DNA of 64,000 nt, from NCBI GenBank assembly GCA_958296045.1, contig CATQHT010000003.1, positions 2,119,246 to 2,183,245 of the forward strand, read 5' to 3'. A program made the position numbers and the translations under genes. The stretch comes from Rhodothermales bacterium (GTDB taxonomy: Bacteria; Bacteroidota; Rhodothermia; Rhodothermales; Bin80). This document shows, in pieces, positions 28,701-34,698 of this stretch. The notes under the pieces are model-generated. The model saw nothing but the letters and a program-made list of their open reading frames with translations. It searched no databases and was not told the DNA's origin. Position 1 is the first letter of the stretch, and every line of letters starts with the position of its first letter.

Positions 28701-30791
28701 AGCGGGCGGCAGGCTTCCCAGCCGTTTAGCATAGAGGTGTTGGGCTCGCTCCTTTTGCCTGCGGTGGAGGATCGGGTCTTTACGGTGGACGAAGATATCG
28801 TGCCGTGGGAGCTTCCGCCAGCTACCGGTGGCAGGCGTCCGTACGAGTATGTGCTGCATCCCGACCCGCCTGCGGGGTTGGTGTATGACGAGGCGTCGCG
28901 CACCCTCAGCGGCCGCCCCTTGACGATACTGTTGCCACAGCCCTATACGTATACGGTGACGGACGCGTTGGGCATGGAGACCGCGCGGACGTTTGATATC
29001 ACGGTGGGGGCGCCGGCCGCTTTGCTTGCCGACCGTGCGGCGCTGATGGCGTTGTATGAGGACGCCGGTGGCGAGCGCTGGACGGACCGCACCGGCTGGC
29101 TGGATCCGCCTGCCGACGTGGTAGCGTTCACCGCGGAGGCGCTGGAGGCATGGTTTGGGGTTTCGGTGGACTCCGGCCGCGTGGTGGCGTTAACGCTGCC
29201 GCACAACAATGTGGAAGGCACGTTGCCGGAGGCGTTGGGGGACCTGACGGCGCTGGAGCAGCTGCACCTCTACGGCAATAGGTTGCAGGGCCGCATCCCT
29301 GCGGCGCTGGGGCGGCTGGACAGCCTGCGCGGGCTGTTGCTGCACGACAACGCGTTGGCGGGCACGATCCCGTCTTCGTTGGGACGGCTGGCAGCGCTGG
29401 AGCAGCTGCACTTGCACAACAACCAGCTGACGGGCTCTATCCCAGACTCTTTGGGTCGGCTGGTCCATCTGCGGGAGCTGTGGCTGTATGGCAATGCGCT
29501 GGGGGGTTCGCTGCCCACCACGTTGGGGCAGCTAGACAGCTTGCGTGGGTTGCTGCTGCATGGCAACGCGCTGGTGGGCACGATCCCGCCTGCGCTGGGG
29601 GATCTGGTGCGGCTGGAGGATCTGTGGTTACAGGACAACGGTCTGGAGGGCTCGATACCGCCCACGTTGGGGCAGCTCGACCGTCTGCGTACGTTGCTGT
29701 TGCATGGCAACGCGCTCACGGGTACGATACCGCCTGCGTTGGGAGATCTGGTGCGGCTGGAGGATCTGTGGTTACAGCACAACGGTCTGGAGGGCTCGAT
29801 CCCGATCGCGTTAGGGCAGCTGGACCGCTTGCGTGGGTTGCTGCTGCATGGCAACGCGCTGGTGGGCACGATCCCGCCGGCGTTGGGGGATCTGTCCGCG
29901 CTGCGTTGGCTGCAGTTGCAGCATAACGCGCTAGAGGGAGGGGTACCGTCCGCGCTGGGGCAGCTGGCACATCTGGAGAGGTTGCAGCTAGAGGGCAACA
30001 GGCTGACGGGCACGTTGCCCGACTCTTTGGGCGAGCTGGCGGCGCTGACGCATCTGTATGTGCACGACAACATGTTGACAGGCATGTTGCCGCAGGCTTT
30101 GCGGCAGCTGACCGCATTGCAGGAGTTGTTCTTTGGTGGTGCGGACCAGGCGCTCTGTGCGCCGGTGGATGCACCCTATCGGGCGTGGTTGGCGTCTTTG
30201 GAGGCGGTGCGGGGCCCGCACTGCGGGGAGCACGGGCTGGTGTTTGCGGCCTCGGTGCCGGATCTAGCGCTCACCGCGGGTCAGCGCGTAGCGGATGTGG
30301 CGTTGCCGCCTGCGCAGGGGGGCACCGCGCCTTATCGCTACATGCTGGATCCGGCGTTGCCCACCGGGCTGGCGTATGAGGCTGACGCACGCGTGCTGCG
30401 CGGGGTGCCGGTGGCATCCACAGCGCCGGTGACCTATACGTATACGGCGATGGATGCGACAGGGCGTACCGGGCAGCTGTCGTTCACGCTGGCGGTAGCG
30501 CCACCGATGGCCGAGGGGCTACAGCTCCATGGCAACTATCCCAACCCGTTTAGGGACTATACGCATGTGGAGATCAGCCTGGCGCACGATGCCGATGTGC
30601 GCCTAGCGGTCTTCGACCTTTTGGGTCGCCGCGTGGTGGATCAGGCGCTGGGGCGCCTGCCAGCGGGCGCGCATCGGCGCCTGGCGATACAGGTGCCCGA
30701 TAGCGTGCCAGGCATCTACCTGTACCGCGTCGTGGCCACGATGCCAGACGAGACCATCGTGCGCACAGGCCATTTGACCGTGGTACGCTAA
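22779..30791 (+). CDS. Giant LRR and Ig-repeat surface protein with a T9SS-type C-terminal tail
   Basis: 2670 codons. Layout: signal peptide (about 20-45, GLAAIACLSAAHVGTAQ); LRR module 1 (about 50-240; N-cap ALYRATDGGNW, repeats like NLTGLELDVNDLTG, cap LCAPTDAAFQTWL); 21 putative-Ig (He_PIG-like) repeats of about 87 residues (about 245-2075), each with a PAGLxF...LSGTPTA...YTYTATD pattern; LRR module 2 (about 2078-2480, 12-13 repeats of 24 residues such as IPPALGDLVRLEDLWLQDN); a 22nd Ig repeat; and a final 90-residue tail with NYPNPF and GRRVVD, the T9SS type A / FlgD-like sorting-domain pattern. Module 1 has clearly lower GC than the rest. Probable adhesin. First gene of a nine-gene operon; the next gene starts 10 nt after its stop. 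The true start depends on the G tract. Confidence 0.85.
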   Translation: MGGGVFLTILSALLRGALPRRAGCSLCVGLAAIACLSAAHVGTAQDDIETVVFPALKALYRATDGGNWTIGWDTTSVPTASDLNDDWHGITYFFLPPFISIFFLALDDNNLSGSIPDKFGNLKDLTLVKLSNNAITGSIPDTLGNLTNLTGLELDVNDLTGSVPNALGKLTEVQLLKVNNNRLTGVLPSNLTKLTALKQFSFENNDGLCAPTDAAFQTWLGGLADGHTGPDCKALELPDIEDKEYITGVNVPGDTLPAPKYGITPYASITLMPDLPAGLTISSDSIISGTPTAVFPRTEFTYTVTDAASPPEMVSKTFYIEVVEGLTLPTVPSLLLEYDLAHSSVLPEATGGTAPYTYALDPALPSELTFEPTTLELSGTPEEATGETTYTYTVTDDGGLTSSQTFTIEVLLGLAEIGDVMFEANVAISPVELPEAMGGTPMYTYTLTPAEPAGLEFNATTRVLSGTPTAGQASTEYTYTATDAATPALTRARTFTIEVALGLAAIADQTYEFGEAIPNLVLPEVVGATGTVTYTLMPAEPPGLTFDASTRTLSGTPTAATASATYTYTAADDGGLDVSQTFTIEVLLALAAIGDEVFDAGVPISPVELPEALGGTTPYTYTLTPAVPAGLGFNPATRILSGTPTAALAPTTYTYTATDAATPALTRTRTFTIEVALGLAAIANQRYEYDEAIPDLVLPAVVGATGTVAYSLTPAEPPGLVFDASTRTLSGTPEAATASTTYTYTAEDDGGLDVSRTFTIEVLLALAAIGDEVFATNVPIPPVELPEALGGTALVAYVLEPGLPAGLGFDPATRILSGTPTAGLAPTGYTYRATDAAGLTRTRTFTMEVTLSLAEIPDQTYEYGEAIPDLVLPEVAGAPGAFAYTLTPAPPSGLTFDASTRTLSGTPEAATVSTTYTYTATEAAGGPTGSQTFAMEVLLALDDDIGEEVVFTTNDPISPLELPEALGGTVPYTYALTPELPAGLVFNATTRVLSGTPTAVTAPAPYTYEATDAAGLTRSREFTIEVVTAGLFLREVPDQKYVFGEVVSFLLPEARGGVPPHRYALTPDDLPEGLVFDENTRELSGIPTEVVARQEYTYMVTDSVQATVPVVFGIEVTLAWAEVPDRTYTFEEPIEPLELTEPLGGTAPYEYTVSPAPPPGLEFQGGSLTGTPSVGVPLTEYRWGARDAAGFVVERSSFMEVRLALAALQDYSFVLGEEIVPLVFPLAHGGMEPVTYTLTPSLPEGLDFDEFARVLFGTPTEAMGETVYTYRAEDAVGAFGEQTFSMEVLSLVLPFVADTVFVVGEAVDWVLPPAVGGTPPLVYTLDGALPEGLEFEDSTQRLHGVPTAVADVQDYVYQVVDGEGLTAQAPFTIAVVLAAELRLPPVAAQHYVVGREMSEVLPAAAGGTGPYDYTLVPDPPAGLNFEADTGTLSGTPVLAMPRAEYRYGVEDAGGDTTSQAFDMQIHGAFTLPPVPGQDFAVGVARSVVLPPASGGLGLPTYMLTPALPSGLTFDASSRVLSGTPTAVAAPMAYTYAATDTTGTPVEREFMLAVYDALTLPEVADQRYVYGEQIAWALPPAVGGTAPYTYSLSPDPPEGLTFDAATRVLSGTPSEATGAVAYTYEATDADGAAASDTFYIEVALALASIDDQKYRVGEAASVVLPAALGGADPTYMLTPALPSGLTFDAATRTLGGTPMEATAPVEYAYVATDAAGLAASDTFLIEVALALASVEDQAYEVDVLVPDVMLPAARGGTDPYTYVLTPSLPLGLTFDASTRVLGGTPTEATAPVEYTYVATDANGLAASDTFLIEVRLALASIADQAYAVGEDTSLVLPAARGGTDPYRYALTPDLPVGLAFDRGTRVLSGTPTVAAAPKEYTYAATDAAGLAASDTFLIEVYSALMLPVVEDQVFGVGQQVTWVLPAAAGGQRPHGYRLDPDPPDGLAFEASTRTLSGVPTAVMAATGYTYTVEDASGRQASQPFSIEVLGSLLLPAVEDRVFTVDEDIVPWELPPATGGRRPYEYVLHPDPPAGLVYDEASRTLSGRPLTILLPQPYTYTVTDALGMETARTFDITVGAPAALLADRAALMALYEDAGGERWTDRTGWLDPPADVVAFTAEALEAWFGVSVDSGRVVALTLPHNNVEGTLPEALGDLTALEQLHLYGNRLQGRIPAALGRLDSLRGLLLHDNALAGTIPSSLGRLAALEQLHLHNNQLTGSIPDSLGRLVHLRELWLYGNALGGSLPTTLGQLDSLRGLLLHGNALVGTIPPALGDLVRLEDLWLQDNGLEGSIPPTLGQLDRLRTLLLHGNALTGTIPPALGDLVRLEDLWLQHNGLEGSIPIALGQLDRLRGLLLHGNALVGTIPPALGDLSALRWLQLQHNALEGGVPSALGQLAHLERLQLEGNRLTGTLPDSLGELAALTHLYVHDNMLTGMLPQALRQLTALQELFFGGADQALCAPVDAPYRAWLASLEAVRGPHCGEHGLVFAASVPDLALTAGQRVADVALPPAQGGTAPYRYMLDPALPTGLAYEADARVLRGVPVASTAPVTYTYTAMDATGRTGQLSFTLAVAPPMAEGLQLHGNYPNPFRDYTHVEISLAHDADVRLAVFDLLGRRVVDQALGRLPAGAHRRLAIQVPDSVPGIYLYRVVATMPDETIVRTGHLTVVR
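22781..22791 (+). repeat. Poly-G tract of 11 at the 5' end of the giant surface gene
   Basis: Eleven consecutive G. Upstream ATG codons at 22720 and 22738 (same frame: MVSSKAMLNPIQGAARRLEN) run through the tract but exit into a frame that stops at 22878. With 12 or 9 G the same ATG codons would be in frame with the 2670-codon gene. As written, only the TTG at 22779 starts the long frame. This is the layout of a contingency (phase-variable) locus. Homopolymers are also error-prone in sequencing. Confidence 0.7.
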
Positions 30792-30801
30792 TACTAGAGG
30801 T

Positions 30802-31494
30802 ATGATGAAGAGAACATTGTTGATGGCGGGGTTGATGGTTCCCCTCGTGGTGTTGGCGCAGCCGCAGGACGCGGATGTGAGCCAGTGGGTGCTGCCCGCT
30901 GCCGAGGTACACGACCTGGCGTTTGTGCGTCAGTTTCTAGAGGACCAGATCATCGTTCCTGCGCATGCGGCGTACACGTCGGCGGTCTTTTTGGATGTGA
31001 CGCAGGACGGGTTCGGCACCAATGACTTGTTGGTGTTGCAGCCCAGCCGGGAGCAGTTTCTGTTGAGTGCATACTTGCCAGAATCCATGCTCAGCGCGCT
31101 GACGGCGCTCAACCTGGCGCAGGACTATCGTCTCACCACGGTGCGTGCGCAGAGCGAGGTCATCACCGAGGAGGCCGAGCAGGAGGCACATCCGCGCAAG
31201 GCGTTAGCGGGCGCGCTGTTGCGCTCGGTGCTGCCCTACTATCCGGAAGGATCGCTAGACATCTATCTGCGTCAGCGTGGTGACGACATCAACATCACGC
31301 TGTGGGGTTATGAGCAGGCCTTGTTTCGGTTTGTGCCGCAGGCCACCCAATGCGTGCCGCCGCCGTCGGAGCCGTTGATGGTGGAGCTGTATTCGGAGCC
31401 GACGATCCGCACGCACCTCGACTTCGAGGGGTGTGTAGTGGTGGAGACGTGGACCGCAGACGGTAACGTAGTGTCTCGCGCGTGCAACGAATAG
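30802..31494 (+). CDS. Secreted protein of unknown function, surface-protein operon
   Basis: 230 aa. The signal peptide MMKRTLLMAGLMVPLVVLAQ (1-20) has a good cleavage context at LAQ-PQ. The mature protein is acidic and mixed alpha/beta, with two C-terminal Cys-containing stretches (QCVPPPSEP and EGCVVVETW, plus a final ACNE). No family recognised. It starts 10 nt after the giant gene and its TAG is directly followed by the ATG of the next gene, so translation is probably coupled. Expected location is periplasm or cell surface. Confidence 0.7.
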   Translation: MMKRTLLMAGLMVPLVVLAQPQDADVSQWVLPAAEVHDLAFVRQFLEDQIIVPAHAAYTSAVFLDVTQDGFGTNDLLVLQPSREQFLLSAYLPESMLSALTALNLAQDYRLTTVRAQSEVITEEAEQEAHPRKALAGALLRSVLPYYPEGSLDIYLRQRGDDINITLWGYEQALFRFVPQATQCVPPPSEPLMVELYSEPTIRTHLDFEGCVVVETWTADGNVVSRACNE

Positions 31495-31896
31495 ATGGAA
31501 GCGCATCGCACCGACCTACAGCTGTTCGTTGATCTGGGCTTTATCCTGCTGGCGGCCTTCTTTCTGTTGACCGAGCAGGTGCCGCGCTTGCAGGTGCCTC
31601 TGCCAGGAGAGGAACAGGAGGCCGAGGCGCCCGAAGAAACCGCCGAGGTCTATACGGTCCACTTTGATGAGCGCATGCAAGTGGTGGTGGTACATGAGCC
31701 GGAGCAGACACCGTTTTGTACGGCCGCTACCGTGGCAGCGCTGCAGACCTGCCTGGTCCGGGTGCATGTGCAGACGCCAGAGAGCGTGCTGTTGCTTTCC
31801 CCGCAGGGTGATGCGACGTTGCAGCAGCTGGTCACCTTGCTGGACCTGTGTCTGGCCCAACGGTGGGCGTGTACGATAGCGCAGCAGCCAGAATGA
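31495..31896 (+). CDS. ExbD/TolR-like protein 1
   Basis: 133 aa. A short cytoplasmic N-terminus (MEAHRTDLQ) is followed by one transmembrane helix (about 10-27, LFVDLGFILLAAFFLL) with an Asp at its start, in the place of the proton-carrying Asp of ExbD/TolR. The periplasmic part is acidic, then a compact domain whose end (LLLSPQGDATLQQLVTLLDLCL) follows the ExbD pattern of a strand, a short turn and a helix. Start directly abuts the preceding stop; the end overlaps the next gene by 4 nt (ATGA). Assignment rests on size, topology and operon partners. Confidence 0.6.
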   Translation: MEAHRTDLQLFVDLGFILLAAFFLLTEQVPRLQVPLPGEEQEAEAPEETAEVYTVHFDERMQVVVVHEPEQTPFCTAATVAALQTCLVRVHVQTPESVLLLSPQGDATLQQLVTLLDLCLAQRWACTIAQQPE

Positions 31897-32867
31897 ATAG
31901 GAGGCGACGTCTGTGGGAGTGGGGCACGTTCGGGGCGTTGCTCTGCATGATCGGTGTGGTGCTGACGCTGCTTCCGATGCCTCGGGGCGGCCGCTCGCAG
32001 GTGGTGCCGGACCGCCTCTTCTTTTTGCCTATCGTGCCCCCGTCACTGGCGCTGGAGCCTATAGAGCCGGAGGCGTCCGAGTCCTTAGAGGAGGAGGCTG
32101 AGGCGACGCTCACGGACGACGCGCTGGCCCAGATGCTCTCCGAAGCGTTCGGGACGCCGGAGGCGGCCGCCGTAGCGTCGGTGGATCTGGCGTCGCAGTC
32201 CACCGAGGCGCTGGCGGTCGACGGGCTGGACCTGAGCAGCTGGGGCACGGGCCAGGACCCGCGGGGGCTGGGCACCGTGCAACAGCAAGACCTGGCGCTG
32301 CCAGGACGCACCCGAGCGACGCCCAGGCTGGCGCCCACGCTGGTACAGCCGGAGGTGTCTGGCAGCGGTGGCAGCGACCTGCGGTGGACGCTGGAGGCGC
32401 GCAGCGACACCACGGCGCCGGCGCTCACGACGCAGGCGGTGGCGCGACGGGCCCCCGTGACGCTAGAAGACTTTAGCGAGGTCGTAGTCAACGATGCGCT
32501 GGCGCAGTGGATTGTGGCTGCACCGTCGCCCCTGGATCCGGGCATACAGTCGCTCTTTGGCGCCGGACCCCAGGTGCACACGGCCCGCCATAGCGTCACC
32601 GTGGCGGGCACCCCCTTCGAGCTGCAGCTGATGCTCGCGCCCATCAATGGTGAGATACGGGTCGTGCTGATCCAGCAAGAGAAGCTGTATTACTTCGTCA
32701 GCCCGAAGGGGCAACAGCAGGCCAGCTACTTTCAGGTGGGCACGGTGCGGCGCGATGCCCAAGGGCGCATCGTCACCGTAGAGAGCGAAGACCTCTCTCC
32801 GCAAGGGGCCGAAGCGCAAGCCTTCTATCGCCTCTTTCTCGACTGGTGGCACGCCCAAGACCCATAA
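31893..32867 (+). CDS. Single-pass membrane protein in the TonB position, unknown family
   Basis: 324 aa from ATG 31893, which overlaps the previous stop as ATGA. N-terminus MNRRRRLWEWGTF with a transmembrane helix (about 10-28, GALLCMIGVVLTLLP), then a long Pro/Glu/Ala-rich linker (about 45-195), then a folded C-terminal domain (about 200-324, ending AFYRLFLDWWHAQDP). This is the topology of TonB/TolA energy transducers, but no TonB C-terminal signature is visible. It lies between two ExbD-like genes. I infer a periplasm-spanning coupling role; the domain itself is unrecognised. Confidence 0.55.
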   Translation: MNRRRRLWEWGTFGALLCMIGVVLTLLPMPRGGRSQVVPDRLFFLPIVPPSLALEPIEPEASESLEEEAEATLTDDALAQMLSEAFGTPEAAAVASVDLASQSTEALAVDGLDLSSWGTGQDPRGLGTVQQQDLALPGRTRATPRLAPTLVQPEVSGSGGSDLRWTLEARSDTTAPALTTQAVARRAPVTLEDFSEVVVNDALAQWIVAAPSPLDPGIQSLFGAGPQVHTARHSVTVAGTPFELQLMLAPINGEIRVVLIQQEKLYYFVSPKGQQQASYFQVGTVRRDAQGRIVTVESEDLSPQGAEAQAFYRLFLDWWHAQDP

Positions 32868-32870
32868 ACG

Positions 32871-33221
32871 ATGGACGAATCGCTGGTGGATATCATCCTC
32901 ATCCTGTTGGCTGGCCTGGTGGCGGTCAGCACCATGCCCCAGTTTGCTGTGGAGCCTCCGGTGAGTGTGGAGGTCAACGAGGGGGCGCAGGTGCTGATGC
33001 CCCTCCAGGTGGCCCTCACGCCCGAGGGGGCGCTGCGCAGCGGGACCCCGGTCCGTACGATAAGCGCGCAGGAGCTGTACGACCTGGTGCGCGCGGCCGC
33101 GCCAGACCAAGCCGTGGAGCTCACCGCAGACCATAGCGTGCCAGCACGGCTGGTGATCCAGGCCAACATGATTGTTCAACAAGCCGGACGAGAAGCGGTC
33201 ATCATCGTTCAGGCAGACTAA
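32871..33221 (+). CDS. ExbD/TolR-like protein 2
   Basis: 116 aa. Transmembrane helix at residues 5-22 (LVDIILILLAGLVAVSTMP) with Asp7 in the ExbD position. The periplasmic domain follows the ExbD pattern well: VALTPEGALRSG (strand-turn), TISAQELYDLVRAAAPDQAVELTAD, then SVPARLVIQANMIVQQAG and a final strand AVIIVQAD. This is the better of the two ExbD-like candidates. Gap of 3 nt before it; its TAA is followed at once by the ATG of the lipoprotein gene. Confidence 0.75.
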   Translation: MDESLVDIILILLAGLVAVSTMPQFAVEPPVSVEVNEGAQVLMPLQVALTPEGALRSGTPVRTISAQELYDLVRAAAPDQAVELTADHSVPARLVIQANMIVQQAGREAVIIVQAD

Positions 33222-33932
33222 ATGACTATGCTTCGGAGCGTTGCACTGATCCTCGTCGTGGTCCTAGGGGCGTGTTCCACGTCGCGCGAAGCGGTGGTGC
33301 CTCCAGCGCCACCGCCACCCCCTGTGGAGGCGCCTATCGTGTCGCCCCCCTTGGCGGGGGTCGACACGCTAGTAGTCCACGAGGTGGCGACCTCGTTTGA
33401 CAGCACGTTTGTGGCCGCACCAAGAGAGCAGGCCGGCGAGGCACGCTTTCTCGAAGGGCGCCAGGTGCAGCAGCGCCTCGACAGCCTGCTCCAACAGCGG
33501 CACGGCGCCGCCCCGCGGCACCGGATCACCACCGAGCCCGACACGGCCGCGTACGAAGCGGCACAGCGCACGGTCCTAGACGCCGTACAGGCCCAGGCGC
33601 AGCAGGATAGCGCGCGCGCGCTGATGCTGCTTGGGGACGCGCAGCGCCTCTATGAAGCAGCGCTGCAGCACAACCCCACCCACGAAGAGGCCCGCTACCA
33701 GTTGGCGCGCCTGTACCGTATCCAGGCAGAACAGTACCGAGACCAGCAGCGCTGGGAGACGGTGCTGCAGATGCTGCGCGGGCTGCTCACCCTCCATGCC
33801 GATCAGCATGTGCTGTGGGCCGAGCTCGCTGCCGTGCTCGATACGCTAACGGCAACACGAAAGCAGCGGGATGGCATGGATGCAGGCCGCCGCCGTGGCG
33901 CTCGACGACGCCCAACTGGCCTTTGTCGATAG
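33222..33932 (+). CDS. TPR lipoprotein, N-terminal part (frameshifted gene)
   Basis: 236 codons. The signal peptide ends in a lipobox (VVLGAC), so the product is probably an outer-membrane lipoprotein. A Pro-rich linker precedes helical repeats: RLYEAALQHNPTHEEARYQLARLYRIQAEQYRDQQRWETVLQ has the TPR spacing. The last 20 residues (GMDAGRRRGARRRPT) look like out-of-frame sequence, and the next gene begins in another frame with matching helical content. I think 33222-34698 was one gene of about 490 codons with a shift near 33870-33885, where ATGG is repeated (GGATGGCATGGATGC). Confidence 0.65.
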   Translation: MTMLRSVALILVVVLGACSTSREAVVPPAPPPPPVEAPIVSPPLAGVDTLVVHEVATSFDSTFVAAPREQAGEARFLEGRQVQQRLDSLLQQRHGAAPRHRITTEPDTAAYEAAQRTVLDAVQAQAQQDSARALMLLGDAQRLYEAALQHNPTHEEARYQLARLYRIQAEQYRDQQRWETVLQMLRGLLTLHADQHVLWAELAAVLDTLTATRKQRDGMDAGRRRGARRRPTGLCR

Positions 33933-34698
33933 CACGCCAGCCCCCGATAGCCTGACGCTGTTTCGGTATTACCAGCGTGCGTACCAGGTCTTAGTCCAAG
34001 CCCGCCATGGCAGGGGCGTGCGCGAAGCGCTGGCGCACGCCATCCACTATGCGGCCGACAGCGCGCAGCACGCGTACGCCATAGGAGAGCTCACATGGGC
34101 TACCTGGGACGGAGACCGCTTCGTGCACCGCCTGATGTTTGATAGCCTGCTGACGCGCGCCACCGACCACCCACAGGACGCGCGCCGTGGCCTGACAACG
34201 CTCTTGGCGCACCTAGAACAACACGCGGCCACCCTGGAAGCCAACTATAACGTGGCGATCCTCTCCTGGCAGCTCCAGGAGCACGACCGGGCCCTCGACA
34301 CGCTGCAAGGACTGTGGCACCAGGTGGACGCCGCTGCCTCCTTGCCCTATGAAGCCTTCCAGGAAGACGTGCGCGAGACGTATGCCAGTCTGCTGTTTCA
34401 GCGGGGACTGCAGCACCGACAAGACGGCGCTTCGGCCAAAGCGTTTACCTACCTGCTTATGGTTACCGAGCTGGACAGCCGCCATACCGGTCCCGCCTAC
34501 CTGGAAGCGCTCCGGCTCACGCGCAGCAACCCGGACCAGGCGCGGCAGCTTCAGCCGCGCATCGAAGCGGTGTTCGATCGCCTCACGCCCCAACAGCAGC
34601 GCGCCTACCTGTCCCTGATGGGCAACCTCTACCGAAGGATCGGGGACCGCACCCAAGCTAAAGCCTTCCTGGAACGCTTCCAGGCAATACCAAACTGA
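33871..34698 (+). CDS. TPR lipoprotein, C-terminal part (frameshifted gene)
   Basis: 275 codons, wholly alpha-helical by composition. From about residue 4 (QAAAVALDDAQLAFVDST) it continues the TPR-like repeats of the preceding frame, with further units such as NYNVAILSWQLQEHDRALDTL and AYLSLMGNLYRRIGDRTQAKAFL. No own signal peptide. It overlaps the preceding frame by 62 nt, which together with the repeat continuity suggests a frameshift or sequencing error in one gene. Its TGA overlaps the next ATG (TGATG). Confidence 0.6.
   Translation: MAWMQAAAVALDDAQLAFVDSTPAPDSLTLFRYYQRAYQVLVQARHGRGVREALAHAIHYAADSAQHAYAIGELTWATWDGDRFVHRLMFDSLLTRATDHPQDARRGLTTLLAHLEQHAATLEANYNVAILSWQLQEHDRALDTLQGLWHQVDAAASLPYEAFQEDVRETYASLLFQRGLQHRQDGASAKAFTYLLMVTELDSRHTGPAYLEALRLTRSNPDQARQLQPRIEAVFDRLTPQQQRAYLSLMGNLYRRIGDRTQAKAFLERFQAIPN

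Noticed and set aside
28244-30085. Long minus-strand frames opposite the giant surface gene
   Set aside because: They mirror the repeat periodicity of the plus-strand gene and have no independent motif.
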